A DNA stretch of 64,000 bases from assembly GCF_900111515.1 (NCBI RefSeq), contig NZ_FOHS01000004.1, forward strand, positions 248,001 through 312,000, written 5' to 3'. Positions 15,907 through 25,439 of this stretch are shown here, piece after piece. Both the position numbers and the translations under genes were made by a program. The notes beneath the pieces were generated by a model that made no database searches, was not told the origin of the DNA, and was given only the letters and a program-made list of their open reading frames with translations. Within the stretch, counting starts at the first letter, position 1. Every line of letters begins with the position of its first letter. This DNA is from Hymenobacter actinosclerus. Lineage in GTDB: Bacteria > Bacteroidota > Bacteroidia > Cytophagales > Hymenobacteraceae.

Positions 15907-16812
15907 TCAACCTGGCTGGCCGCCAAAGCCGGACCAGGCCTGCAACCCGCCGGTATGGATGGCTACCACGGTGCTGCCGCGCCGGAAGTGCCCCTTCGCG
16001 GCCAGATCCAGCAGCCCGAACAGCAGCTTGCCGGTATAAACAGGGTCGAGCAGGATGCCGTGGCGCTGTTGGAAGTCAACGATAAACTGCCGCAACTCCG
16101 GACTCAGGCGGGCGTAGCCGCCGCCGTGGTAGTCGGTGCGCAGCTCCCAGTTGGCGTAGGTGTGGCCGGTCGCCTGCTGGGTGAGCTGATTGATATCATC
16201 GCGCAGGAAATCGGCGCCTTTGAGGGCGGCTACGCCCAGGGCCCGGCGCTGCCCGGCCAGGCCCGTGAGCAGGCCGGCCAGCGTGCCGCCGGTAGCGCAG
16301 GCCACGGCCAGCACGTCGAAATCGAGGCGGGCCAGCAACTCCTGGGCCAGCTCGGCGCAGCCGGGCAGGGCCAGGGTGTTGGAGCCGCCCTCGGGTAGCA
16401 CGTAGGCCGGGCCGGTTTCGCGCAGCAGCGCGGCCAGTACCGCTGGTTCGTGCTTGCGCCGGTAGGTTTCGCGGTCGAGGAAGTGCAGGGCCATGCCGTC
16501 GGTGCGGGCGCGGGCCAGGGTGGGGTTGAGGGGCCGATGGGCCAGCTCGTCGCCGCGCACGAAGCCCACGGTGCGCCGGCCCAGCAGTCGGCCCGCTGCC
16601 GCCACGGCGGCCAGGTGGTTGGAGTAGGCCCCGCCAAACGTCAGCAGCGTAGCAAGCCCCAGCCGGTCAGCTTCCTGCAAATTATACTTCAGCTTGCGCC
16701 ACTTGTTGCCCGGCAGCTCCGGGTGCGTCAGCTCGTCGCGGGCCAGCAGCAGTTGCACGCCGTGGTGCTCACCGAGGTCGGTGATGAGGAGGGGATGGGT
16801 GAGGAAATCCAT
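15907..16812 (-). CDS. PLP-dependent D-cysteine desulfhydrase / ACC deaminase-like enzyme
   Basis: A 301-residue fold-type II PLP enzyme. The PLP lysine is in LPGNKWRKLKYNL (Lys37), followed by the phosphate- and substrate-binding FGGAYSNHLAA and YVLPEGGSNTLALPG, and by AVACATGGTLAGLL. The nearest named relatives are D-cysteine desulfhydrase and 1-aminocyclopropane-1-carboxylate deaminase, which cannot be told apart from sequence alone; desulfhydrase is more likely in this phylum. The enzyme would release ammonia, pyruvate and sulfide or an oxo-acid. The start at MDFLTHP is favoured over one 30 bp upstream. A long palindrome lies immediately upstream. Confidence 0.85.
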   Translation of the reverse strand: MDFLTHPLLITDLGEHHGVQLLLARDELTHPELPGNKWRKLKYNLQEADRLGLATLLTFGGAYSNHLAAVAAAGRLLGRRTVGFVRGDELAHRPLNPTLARARTDGMALHFLDRETYRRKHEPAVLAALLRETGPAYVLPEGGSNTLALPGCAELAQELLARLDFDVLAVACATGGTLAGLLTGLAGQRRALGVAALKGADFLRDDINQLTQQATGHTYANWELRTDYHGGGYARLSPELRQFIVDFQQRHGILLDPVYTGKLLFGLLDLAAKGHFRRGSTVVAIHTGGLQAWSGFGGQPG

Positions 16813-16836
16813 GTTCAGGAAGTGGGAAAAACCAAT

Positions 16837-16932
16837 TGTCATCCTGAGCGGCGCGAAGGACCTTCTTCCGATAGCATCTATACAACGATTAATGCTACCA
16901 GAAGAAGGTCCTTCGCGCCGCTCAGGATGACA
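16837..16932. repeat. Long intergenic palindrome, family A copy 1
   Basis: Perfect 31-bp arms (16837-16867 and 16902-16932) contain GTCATCCTGAGC and GCGCGAAGGACCTTCTT; a further imperfect stem (TAGCAT/ATGCTA) extends inward. It fills the gap between two minus-strand genes. It shares the GTCAT-CTGAGC end with three other palindromes in the window. Confidence 0.9.
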
Positions 16933-16946
16933 GAAAGTTCACCCAG

Positions 16947-19562
16947 TTACCCCACCGCCAGCTCGCCCGGCTGCTCCGTTGCCGGGCGGCTCCAGAAGGC
17001 GTAGTAGGTGGCCCACAGCAGCAGCAGAATCAGCAGCACCGACGATACCAGCGACACGGTGTTGCCCAGGGCATAGGCGGTAGGCTCGAACTTGAACTCG
17101 ATGGTATGGGTGCCGGCCGGCACCGGCAGGGCGCGCAGCACGTAGTCGGCGCGCAGGTGGGGTACGGGCTTGCCGTCGAGGTAGGCCTGCCAGCCGTCGG
17201 CGTAGTAGATTTCCGAGAAGACCACGAGGCCATCCTGCACGGCGGTGGTGCGGTAGGTCAGCTCGTTGGGACTGTACTTGGTTAGGGCGATGGTGGAGCC
17301 TTCGGCGGCGTAGCTAGGTTTCAGGCCGGGGAACTTCGAGGCATCCACAACGGCCGTGGTACCGGGGTCGAGGGTGGTCAGGGCCTGGATTTCCTGGTCG
17401 GGGCTCTGCACGGCCTGCACCCGGCTCACGTACCAGGCGTTGCCCAGCGCGCCGGGGTTACGGATGGCCTGGGCGGGCTGCTTCTCGGCGGGCGGCGTGA
17501 TGAGGTAGCGGGTGTTGAGCATGTTGAGCACCGGGGCTGCATCGGGCCGGTTTTCAGTGTAGATGCGCTGAAGCTGGGGCGAAATCTGCCGCTCAATCAA
17601 ATCCTGGTAGCGGCGCAGCTTGGCGCCGTGGTAGCCCCCGATGCTCTTGTGGTAGTACGAGGTCTGGGCGTCGTTGAAGGGGTTGGCCATGTTCAGCACC
17701 CGGTAGCTCAGGTCCTTGTCCTGCTTGATCTGCTCATCCACGGGCGAGGGCACGAACTGCTCGGCCACGGTTTCGCGCTGGAAATTCGAGTCGTTGAGGT
17801 AGCGCTTATCCACGCCCCACAAGTCAACCAGCGTGAGCAAGCCCATCAGCGCGGCCGCCATGCCTACCGACAGCTTGCGCTGCAGGAAAAACCACAGCAC
17901 CCCGCCCGCCAGGCCCACGAACAGCAGCGAGCGGAACACGTCATTGTTCAACAGCGAGGCGCGGTCGGCCCGAATGGCTTCGAGCGGGAAGCCGCCCTGC
18001 TGGAGCTGGGCATCAATGGGGGCCGAAAAATCGGACACCAGACCCACTAGAAAAGCCAGCCCACACAGGCCGGCCGTAATGGCCAGCGCCCGCAGCACGT
18101 GCTTTTTCAGGTAGGCGGTGTCGGCATCATCGAGCGGCCGGCCGGCCAGCGCGGCCAGGCTGGGGTGGCTGCTGATGGGCGCCGCGGCCGGGTCTGGCGC
18201 GAAGCCCGCACGGCCCCGCAGCACCCGCGCCAGGGCCAGCACGGCCAGCACCGGCATGGCCAGCTGGGCAATTACCAGCGCCATGCTCACGGCCCGGAAC
18301 TTGTTGTAGCCCGGAAACAGGTCGAACATCAGGTAATTGAAGGTCTCGAAGTTCTTGCCCCAGGCCAGCACAATCGACAATAAAGTGCCCACCAGCAGCC
18401 AGATGCGGGTGCGGCGGTCGGCCACCATCAAACCCAGCACGAACAGGAAAAACACCACCGCGCCCACGTACACCGGCCCGCTCGTGATGGGCTGGTCGCC
18501 CCAGTAGGTGGGCATCTGGGCCAGGTAGTCGGCCAGCTGCACGGGCGGTACGCCGGCGGCCACGAGGGCCTTGCCGGTGGCCGAATTCTCACTCAGCTTC
18601 ATCTGCGAAGCCCCGCCGTAGAAGTTCGGAATCAGCAGGGTAGCCGTTTCGCCGATGCCGTAGCTGTAGCTGAAAGCGTACTCGCGGTTAAGCCCCGAGC
18701 CTCCATCCACGGGCTCCTCCGATACGGGTTGGCCGGGCGCGGCGGGCGGCGGGGTGGTCAGCTCCGAGCGGCCCCGGATGCTGTACTTGCCGTACTCCAG
18801 CGTGGTGTAAAGGCGGCCGAAGCTCACGCCCGCTGCCAGCAGCGCCCCCACCGCCAGCATGGCCGTGCGCGTGAAAAAGGCGGGCAGGCGCTTCTCCCTG
18901 AAAGCAAAAATCAGCTCCACTATCCCAAATACCAGCACCAGCAGCAACAGGTAATAGGTTATCTGGAGGTGATTGGAGCGGATGTTCATCGTGAGGCCCA
19001 GCGTGAACAAAGCCAGCCCCAGCCACTTGTTGCGCCGAAACGTAACGAGCAGGCCCGCCAGCACCAGCGGCGCGTAGGCCAGCGCCAGGCTCTTGGTGTT
19101 GTGGCCGGCCGCCAGAATAATAAGGTTGTAGCTCGTGAAGCCCAGCGCCACCGCGCCCACCGCACTCAGCAGCGGCGAGAGTCCCAGCGCCAACCCCAGC
19201 GCGTAACCGCACACCAGCGCCAGAAACAGGTTGGCTACCACGGCCGGTAAATCGAGCGTGAACAGTTTGTGCAGGTAGATGCTCAAATCGCCCGGAAAGC
19301 GGGTGCTGATGAGGTACGTGGGCATGCCCGAGAACATGGAGTTCGTCCAGAGCGCCTCCTGGCCGGTGGCCTCCCGAAACTCGGCCGCCTCGTGCGCGCC
19401 GCCCTGAAACTGCACGATGTCGTGCTGGGCCAGAGTTTGGTTCTCGAACAGAATCGGGGCGAAATACACGCTGGCCAGGGCCAGAAAAAACAGCAGGGCC
19501 AGCAGGTGCGGCAGCACCCGGCGCCACAGCGGCGCGGGCGAAGGGCGAAGAGTCGTAGTCAT
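16947..19562 (-). CDS. YfhO family multi-span membrane protein
   Basis: An 871-residue integral membrane protein with about a dozen predicted spans: the first near 18-35 (LLALLFFLALASVYFAP), further groups around 105-190 and 350-450, and the last at the C-terminus. It carries the early periplasmic HDIVQFQGGAHEAAEFR and the conserved NxMFSGMPTYL of YfhO proteins, and an extracellular beta-rich C-terminal part (FSEIYYADGWQAYLDGKPV, GTHTIEFKFEP). The fold resembles GT-C glycosyltransferases, and in Firmicutes YfhO has been linked to glycosylation of lipoteichoic acid; the role in Bacteroidota is not known. The length is typical. It is divergent from murF-alr across a palindrome. Confidence 0.85.
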   Translation of the reverse strand: MTTTLRPSPAPLWRRVLPHLLALLFFLALASVYFAPILFENQTLAQHDIVQFQGGAHEAAEFREATGQEALWTNSMFSGMPTYLISTRFPGDLSIYLHKLFTLDLPAVVANLFLALVCGYALGLALGLSPLLSAVGAVALGFTSYNLIILAAGHNTKSLALAYAPLVLAGLLVTFRRNKWLGLALFTLGLTMNIRSNHLQITYYLLLLVLVFGIVELIFAFREKRLPAFFTRTAMLAVGALLAAGVSFGRLYTTLEYGKYSIRGRSELTTPPPAAPGQPVSEEPVDGGSGLNREYAFSYSYGIGETATLLIPNFYGGASQMKLSENSATGKALVAAGVPPVQLADYLAQMPTYWGDQPITSGPVYVGAVVFFLFVLGLMVADRRTRIWLLVGTLLSIVLAWGKNFETFNYLMFDLFPGYNKFRAVSMALVIAQLAMPVLAVLALARVLRGRAGFAPDPAAAPISSHPSLAALAGRPLDDADTAYLKKHVLRALAITAGLCGLAFLVGLVSDFSAPIDAQLQQGGFPLEAIRADRASLLNNDVFRSLLFVGLAGGVLWFFLQRKLSVGMAAALMGLLTLVDLWGVDKRYLNDSNFQRETVAEQFVPSPVDEQIKQDKDLSYRVLNMANPFNDAQTSYYHKSIGGYHGAKLRRYQDLIERQISPQLQRIYTENRPDAAPVLNMLNTRYLITPPAEKQPAQAIRNPGALGNAWYVSRVQAVQSPDQEIQALTTLDPGTTAVVDASKFPGLKPSYAAEGSTIALTKYSPNELTYRTTAVQDGLVVFSEIYYADGWQAYLDGKPVPHLRADYVLRALPVPAGTHTIEFKFEPTAYALGNTVSLVSSVLLILLLLWATYYAFWSRPATEQPGELAVG

Positions 19563-19635
19563 TCGGCTTGAAAAGAAGTCGGAATCAGAAGCCCGAAGGT
19601 ACTAGATGTTGGCGGGAGGGGGAACATATAAGGAA

Positions 19636-19747
19636 CGTCATTCAGAGCGGGGCGAAGAATCTCGCGTGCTGACGTTGGGTTGCCTTTTAGCGTCAGCACG
19701 CGAGATTCTTCGTCCCTGGCTTGATGCGCCACATGCGCTGAATGACG
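19636..19747. repeat. Long intergenic palindrome, family A copy 2
   Basis: The inner arms (CGAAGAATCTCGCG.. at 19653-19674 and its complement at 19691-19712) are perfect over 22 bp; the outer ends (CGTCATTCAG and CTGAATGACG) also match, but the right side has about 18 extra bases. It lies between the divergent YfhO and murF-alr genes. Confidence 0.85.
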
Positions 19748-19785
19748 GGCGGGGCCGACGCCAACTTCCTCCGTCACCCAACCGC

Positions 19786-19793
19786 TACTTTTG
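19786..19793 (+). promoter_or_regulatory. -7 promoter element of murF-alr, 4 nt from the start codon
   Basis: TACTTTTG matches TANNTTTG exactly and ends 4 nt before the ATG at 19798. Transcription would begin at or very near the A of the start codon, giving a leaderless mRNA. Confidence 0.55.
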
Positions 19794-19797
19794 CCCC

Positions 19798-22299
19798 ATG
19801 CTCCAGTTCTCCGACCTGCCCGCGCTACTTGGCGGCGCCGTGCTCCAGCAACCCGCCGCCCCGGCCCCGGTGCAGCGGCTGCTGCTCGACAGCCGCCGCG
19901 TCGAAACGCCCGCCGACAGCTTGTTTTTCGCCCTGCGCGGCCCCCAGCACGACGGCCACCGCTACCTGCCCGAACTCTACCGGGCCGGCGTGCGGCAATT
20001 TGTGGTGGAAACCGGCGTTGAGCTGCCAGAAGGCCTGGAGGCCTACCCCGAGGCCGGTTTCCTAGTGGTAGATGACGTACTGGCAGCCCTGCAGGCGCTG
20101 GCGGCCCACCATCGGCGGCAGTTCGCGCTGCCTGTTTTTGGCATCACCGGCTCCAATGGCAAAACCATCGTCAAGGAGTGGCTGGCGCAGCTGCTGAGCC
20201 CCGATGAGCTGGTGTGCAAGAGTCCGCGCTCCTACAACTCGCAGGTGGGCGTGCCGCTGAGCGTGTGGGAGCTGAACGAGCGGCATACGCTGGGCATCTT
20301 CGAGGCCGGCATCTCGGAGCCCGGCGAAATGGCCCGCTTGGCCCGCGTCATTCAGCCCACGCTGGGCATCTTCACCAACCTGGGCACCGCCCACGACGCC
20401 GGCTTTGCCGGCTGGGAAGACAAGGTAGAGGAGAAGATGCGCCTGTTCGGGGAGGTCGAAACCCTGTTCTACTGCGCCGACCACCCGCTGGTGCACGCCG
20501 CCGCCCGCCGCCAGCTGTCGCCCGAACGGCTGGCCGCCTGGACCCGCCAGCGGGCCGTGTACGAGGCCGGCGAGGCCCGCTGGCTGGTGTCGGTCAAGGA
20601 GACGCTGGCCGACCGCACCGTGCTGCGCGTGAAGCAGGCCGATGCTGAAGCGCACACCTTCACGCTGCCCTTCGCCGACGAGCCCTCGCTGGAAAACGCT
20701 CTGCACGGTCTGGTGGTGCTGCTGCACCGCGGGCTGGACCCCGCCGAGCTGCAGCGGCGGCTGGAGCGGCTGCAGCCCGTGGCCATGCGCCTGGAGATGA
20801 AGCAGGCCCTCAACGGCTGCTACGTGCTCGACGACACCTACAACAACGACCTGGCCGGCCTGCGCCTGGCCCTCGACGCGCTCAGCCGCCAGCCCCGCCG
20901 CCTCCCGCGCACCCTCATCCTTTCCGACGTGCTCGAATCAGGCCTCGCCGGCGCCGAGCTCTACGCCCGCGTGGCCGCCCTGCTGCCCGCCTCGGGCGTG
21001 GGGCGCCTCATCGGCGTCGGCCCCGACATCAGCCGGCACCAGGCGGCCTTTGCCGGCCTGCAAACCCGTTTCTACCCCGATACCGACGCGCTGCTGGCCG
21101 ATTTCCGGCCCGACGATTTCCGGCAGGAGCTGCTGCTGGTAAAGGGCGCCCGCCGCTACGGCTTCGAGCGGGTGGTGGCCGCACTCCAGCAGAAGCTGCA
21201 CGGCACGGTGCTCGAAGTAAACCTCGACGCGTTGGTGCACAACCTCAACTTCTATCGCCGCCAGCTGCAACCCGGCGTGAAGCTGATGGTGATGGTGAAG
21301 GCCTTCGCCTACGGCAGCGGCTCGATGGAAGTGGCCAACCTGCTCCAGTTCCACCGCGCCGACTACCTGGCCGTGGCCTACGCCGACGAGGGCGTGGAGC
21401 TGCGCCGCCAGGGCATAAGCCTGCCCATTATGGTGATGAACCCGGCCCCCGACTCGTTCGCCACCCTGCGCCAGTACCACCTCGAGCCCGAAATCTACTC
21501 CTTTGAGCTGCTGCACGGCTACCTCGATGCTGCCCGTCAGGCTCCGCTGCCGCCCATTCACCTCAAGCTCGATACCGGTATGCGCCGCCTGGGCTTTGGC
21601 GAGGACGATGTGGCCGAACTGGGCGCGCTGCTGCACGCCAACGCCGCGCTGGTAACGGTAGCCAGTGCCCTCACCCACCTGGCCAGCGCCGACGAGGCCG
21701 GTCAGGACGATTTTTCGCGGGGCCAGCTGGCCGCTTTTGCCCGGCTTACGCCCGAGCTGGAGCGCATCATCGGCTACCCGGTGCTCAAGCACGCGCTCAA
21801 CTCGGCCGGCATCCTGCGCTTCCCGGAGGCTCAGTTCGATATGGTGCGCCTGGGCATCGGCCTGTACGGGGTGGAGGCCGGCGGCCAGCGGCCCGAGGCC
21901 CTGCGGCCCGTGAGCACGCTACGCACCACGGTTTCGCAGGTGAAAACCCTGCCCCCCGGCTACACCGTGGGCTACGGCCGCCGCGGCGAGGCCACCGCCC
22001 ACGAGCGGCGCATTGCCACGCTGGCCATCGGCTACGCCGACGGCTACGACCGGCGCTTCGGCAGCGGGGTAGGGGAGGTGCTGATACGGGGGCAGCGCGC
22101 CCCGCTGGTCGGCAGCGTGTGCATGGACATGTGCATGGTAGACGTAACGGGCGTGGCGGGCGTGCGGGCCGGCGACGAGGCCGTGGTGTTTGGCGAGGGC
22201 CTGCCACTACCCGCCCTGGCGGCCCGCATTGGCACCATTGCCTACGAACTGCTCACCAATGTAAGCGAACGGGTGAAGCGCGTGTTTTTGGCGGAGTAA
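19798..22299 (+). CDS. Bifunctional MurF ligase / alanine racemase
   Basis: An 833-residue fusion typical of Bacteroidota. Residues 1 to about 455 form the UDP-N-acetylmuramoyl-tripeptide:D-Ala-D-Ala ligase (MurF): substrate loop LLDSRRV, ATP-binding GITGSNGKT (115-123), the NLGTAHDAGF segment and DDTYNNDLAGL. Residues about 465-833 are the PLP-dependent alanine racemase: VLEVNLDALVHNL, PLP lysine in MVKAFAYGSG (Lys501), LKLDTGMRRLGF, VRLGIGLYG, VGYGRRGEA and the C-terminal CMDMCMVDVT. The racemase makes D-Ala for the dipeptide that MurF attaches to the peptidoglycan precursor. The upstream in-frame ATG at 19606 lies inside a palindrome and is rejected. Cytosolic. Confidence 0.95.
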   Translation: MLQFSDLPALLGGAVLQQPAAPAPVQRLLLDSRRVETPADSLFFALRGPQHDGHRYLPELYRAGVRQFVVETGVELPEGLEAYPEAGFLVVDDVLAALQALAAHHRRQFALPVFGITGSNGKTIVKEWLAQLLSPDELVCKSPRSYNSQVGVPLSVWELNERHTLGIFEAGISEPGEMARLARVIQPTLGIFTNLGTAHDAGFAGWEDKVEEKMRLFGEVETLFYCADHPLVHAAARRQLSPERLAAWTRQRAVYEAGEARWLVSVKETLADRTVLRVKQADAEAHTFTLPFADEPSLENALHGLVVLLHRGLDPAELQRRLERLQPVAMRLEMKQALNGCYVLDDTYNNDLAGLRLALDALSRQPRRLPRTLILSDVLESGLAGAELYARVAALLPASGVGRLIGVGPDISRHQAAFAGLQTRFYPDTDALLADFRPDDFRQELLLVKGARRYGFERVVAALQQKLHGTVLEVNLDALVHNLNFYRRQLQPGVKLMVMVKAFAYGSGSMEVANLLQFHRADYLAVAYADEGVELRRQGISLPIMVMNPAPDSFATLRQYHLEPEIYSFELLHGYLDAARQAPLPPIHLKLDTGMRRLGFGEDDVAELGALLHANAALVTVASALTHLASADEAGQDDFSRGQLAAFARLTPELERIIGYPVLKHALNSAGILRFPEAQFDMVRLGIGLYGVEAGGQRPEALRPVSTLRTTVSQVKTLPPGYTVGYGRRGEATAHERRIATLAIGYADGYDRRFGSGVGEVLIRGQRAPLVGSVCMDMCMVDVTGVAGVRAGDEAVVFGEGLPLPALAARIGTIAYELLTNVSERVKRVFLAE

Positions 22300-22569
22300 G
22301 TGATACCATTTAAATATATAGTTGGCTTGGAGGAATAAAATATTGCTGCATTCAGCTGTTAGCGAACCGGTTAGTTAAATCATATTGCTTAGCGTGGCTG
22401 CAGGATAACCACGCGTACCTGTTGTTGATAATATCACATTCGGCGGGTTTTTGTAGTGCGCTATCGAAGATCGGATAAACTGTATCTTAAAATAGGATAA
22501 TTGAGCGGGAGGTATCATATATTTGGCAAAAAATCCCTTTTGGGGAAACCAATTGCCTCACCTTACCGT

Positions 22570-25392
22570 ATGACCCCAACTTTTACCCGCTCCCTGCTTG
22601 TGGCAGGGTGCTGCGTTCTTGCTGCCACCGCCACCACCGCCCAAACCACCGACCAGCTTGCCACCCCGGCCGTGCCCAGCGAGGCTGCCGCCGATGGCGC
22701 CGAGAGCGGCGCTACGGCCGGCATTACCGGTATCGTCAGCTCGGATAAGCAGCTCAACCTGAACGAAGCGACCGTTACGGCCATCCACATTCCAACCGGC
22801 GTGCGGCGCACGGCCCGCACCGACGAGCAGGGCCGCTTCAGCATCAATACCATGCTGGTGGGCGGTCCCTACGCCGTGCAGATCAGCCAGGAGGGCTACC
22901 GCACCCAGCTGCTGACCAACGTGTTTCTGGAGGGCGGCAAAATCAGCCAGTTCAGCAACGTGCTCAGTCCGGCCACCGTGGCCGTGGGTACCCGCCGCAC
23001 CGACCGCACGCTGGCCGAAAGCATTGCCCCGGTTGATGTGGTGGACATGCGCGGGCTGCTGCCGCTAGTGCCCCAGACCGACCTGAGCCAGCTGCTGCAC
23101 CAGGTCATCCCGTCCTTCAACTCGACCCGCCAGACCACCGCCGACGGGGCCGACCACGTCGAGCCCATCAGTCTGCGCGGCCTGGCCCCCGACCAGGCCC
23201 TGGTGCTGGTGAATGGCAAGCGCCGCCACACTACGGCCCTGGTAAACCTGCTCGGCAGCCGCGGCGTGGGCAGCGTGGGCTACGACCTGAACACGCTCAG
23301 CACCAACGGCATCGACCAAATAGAGGTGCTGCGCGACGGCGCCGCCGCCCAGTACGGCTCCGACGCCATTGCGGGCGTAATCAACATCAACCTGAAAAGC
23401 GACAACCAGGGCGGCAACGCCCTGCTGAGCACGGGCCTGACCAGCGCCGGCGACGGCCTGACGGGCCTGCTGAGCCTGAACCGGGGCCTGAAGCTGGGGC
23501 CGAAGGGCTTTCTGAACCTGACGGCCGATGCCGGCTACCGCGGCCCCACCACCCGGCAGTTCGACCGCGACCTGCGGTCGTGGCCGGTGTTTTCGGCCGA
23601 CGCCGAGCAGGAGCGGAAGGCGCTGGCGGCGGCGGGCAAAACCTACGACGACTACCAGCAGCGCAACGGCGACGCCCGCATGAAGAACGCCCGCGGCCTC
23701 TACAACCTGAGCGTGCCGCTGTCGGAGCGGGTGCGCTTCTACTCGTTTGGCAGCTACAACTTCCGGCGGGGCGAGGCGGCCGCGCTCTGGCGGGTGCCCT
23801 CGGCGTTTGAGGCCGATATCGTGGAAAGCATCTTTCCCAATGGCTATCAGCCCCTTATCAATACCCGCATCCACGACGGCTCGGCAGCGGCGGGGCTGGA
23901 GCTGGGGCTGGGACCCTGGAAGCTCGACCTGAGCCACGTGCTGGGCGGCAACCAGATGCGCTACGACCTGAGCAATACGCTCAATGGCTCAATGGGGAGC
24001 GGATCGCCCACTAAGTTCGACGCGGGCGGCTTCCGCTTTATCCAGAACGTAACCAACGCCACCGTTACGCGCCTGTTTCCGAAGGCTTTAGCCGGCACCA
24101 ACGTGGCCTTCGGCGGCGAATTCCGCACCGACTATTACCGCATTATGGCCGGCGAAGAGGCCTCTTACTTCGACTACGGACGGGGCAAGGACGGGGCTTC
24201 GGGCGGGGCCCAGGGCTTCCCCGGCTTCGACCCCAACAGCGCCATCAGGGGCTCGCGCCGCAACGTGGCGGCCTTCGCCGACGTGGAAGCGGACCTCACC
24301 AAGAGCTGGAGGCTGGAAGGGGCCCTGCGCTTCGAGAACTACAGCACCTTCGGCTCGGCCTTCACCTACAAAGTGGCCTCGCGCCTGCGCCTGGCCCAGG
24401 CCCTGGCCGTGCGGGCCGGCTTCAACACCGGCTTCCGCGCCCCGGCCCTGCAACAGGCTCTCTACCGCCAGGTTACGTCGACGCCCACTGCGGCGGGCGG
24501 CGCCCGGTTCAGCGGTATTTTCAACAACGAGAGCGCCATTGCGGAAGCGGCCGGCATTGGCCGGCTCCGCCCCGAAACCTCGCGCAACATCAGCGCCGGC
24601 CTCGTGCTCACGCCCACGCCCGATCTGACCCTTACGCTCGACGCCTACCAGATTGCGATTGACCGGCGCATCCTGCTCTCGGGCCAGTTCGGCCAGGACT
24701 CGAGCGACCAGCGGCCCCGGCTCAACGCGGCCCTCGCCGCGGCCAACGTGGAGCAGGCCCAGTTCTTTACCAACGCCGCCAACACCCGCACCCGGGGCCT
24801 CGACTTCGTGGCCACCTACCGCCGGCCCCTGGGCCGGGGCTCGGTGAATCTGTCGCTGGCGGCCAACCTCAACAAAACCACGATTAAATCCCTGGAGGTG
24901 CCCGCGCAGTTCCAGCCGCTGCAAACCGACAATGAGCCCGGCAACGACTACATCGACCAGCGCCAGCTCTCGCTGGTGGAAAGCGGCAACCCCCGGCAGA
25001 AGCTTATTCTGAGCACGGGCTACGACATTGGCAACTTTTCGCTGCTGCTGCGCAACTTCTATTTCGGGCGGGTAAGCGCCTACGACTACAACTACGACCT
25101 GCGGCCCGAGGGCAGCGCCTACCTCGAGTTCAAGGGCAAAGCCACCACCGACTTCACCGTCAGCTTCCGGCCCCGCAAGGGTATGCAGCTCACGGCCGGC
25201 GTCAACAATGTGTTTAACGTGTACCCCGACCGCACCCTGAAGGCGGCCCAGCAGGGGGGCCGGCTGAAGGACGCCGCCGGCAACGTCGTGCTGCCCTACG
25301 ACTTTGACGTAATTCCTTACCAGTCGACCCAGCTGCCCGTCGCGGGCCGCTACTTCTACCTGAAGGCCGTTTATGCGCTGGGCAGCAAGTAG
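22570..25392 (+). CDS. TonB-dependent receptor
   Basis: A 940-residue outer-membrane receptor. After a signal peptide (TRSLLVAGCCVLAATATTAQ) come a CarboxypepD_reg-like domain (GITGIVSSDKQLNLNEATVTAIHIPTG ... FSINTMLVGGPYAVQISQEGYR), a plug (ISLRGLAPDQALVLVNGKRRHTTALVNLLG ... IDQIEVLRDGAAAQYGSDAIAGVININL) and a 22-strand-type barrel with late motifs VRAGFNTGFRAPALQQALY and AGVNNVFNVYPDR, ending FYLKAVYALGSK. No SusD partner follows, so it is not a typical polysaccharide-utilisation pair; the substrate is unknown. The start at 22570 is placed at the signal peptide. The 270-bp region upstream is AT-rich and probably holds its promoter. Confidence 0.9.
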   Translation: MTPTFTRSLLVAGCCVLAATATTAQTTDQLATPAVPSEAAADGAESGATAGITGIVSSDKQLNLNEATVTAIHIPTGVRRTARTDEQGRFSINTMLVGGPYAVQISQEGYRTQLLTNVFLEGGKISQFSNVLSPATVAVGTRRTDRTLAESIAPVDVVDMRGLLPLVPQTDLSQLLHQVIPSFNSTRQTTADGADHVEPISLRGLAPDQALVLVNGKRRHTTALVNLLGSRGVGSVGYDLNTLSTNGIDQIEVLRDGAAAQYGSDAIAGVININLKSDNQGGNALLSTGLTSAGDGLTGLLSLNRGLKLGPKGFLNLTADAGYRGPTTRQFDRDLRSWPVFSADAEQERKALAAAGKTYDDYQQRNGDARMKNARGLYNLSVPLSERVRFYSFGSYNFRRGEAAALWRVPSAFEADIVESIFPNGYQPLINTRIHDGSAAAGLELGLGPWKLDLSHVLGGNQMRYDLSNTLNGSMGSGSPTKFDAGGFRFIQNVTNATVTRLFPKALAGTNVAFGGEFRTDYYRIMAGEEASYFDYGRGKDGASGGAQGFPGFDPNSAIRGSRRNVAAFADVEADLTKSWRLEGALRFENYSTFGSAFTYKVASRLRLAQALAVRAGFNTGFRAPALQQALYRQVTSTPTAAGGARFSGIFNNESAIAEAAGIGRLRPETSRNISAGLVLTPTPDLTLTLDAYQIAIDRRILLSGQFGQDSSDQRPRLNAALAAANVEQAQFFTNAANTRTRGLDFVATYRRPLGRGSVNLSLAANLNKTTIKSLEVPAQFQPLQTDNEPGNDYIDQRQLSLVESGNPRQKLILSTGYDIGNFSLLLRNFYFGRVSAYDYNYDLRPEGSAYLEFKGKATTDFTVSFRPRKGMQLTAGVNNVFNVYPDRTLKAAQQGGRLKDAAGNVVLPYDFDVIPYQSTQLPVAGRYFYLKAVYALGSK

Positions 25393-25439
25393 AGCCGCTG
25401 TCGGCGCTATTTTTCCCATATCATTTTACTTCGATTGTT

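Noticed and set aside
24088..25419. 443-codon minus-strand frame
   Set aside because: Antisense to the TonB-dependent receptor, no domain or signal peptide.
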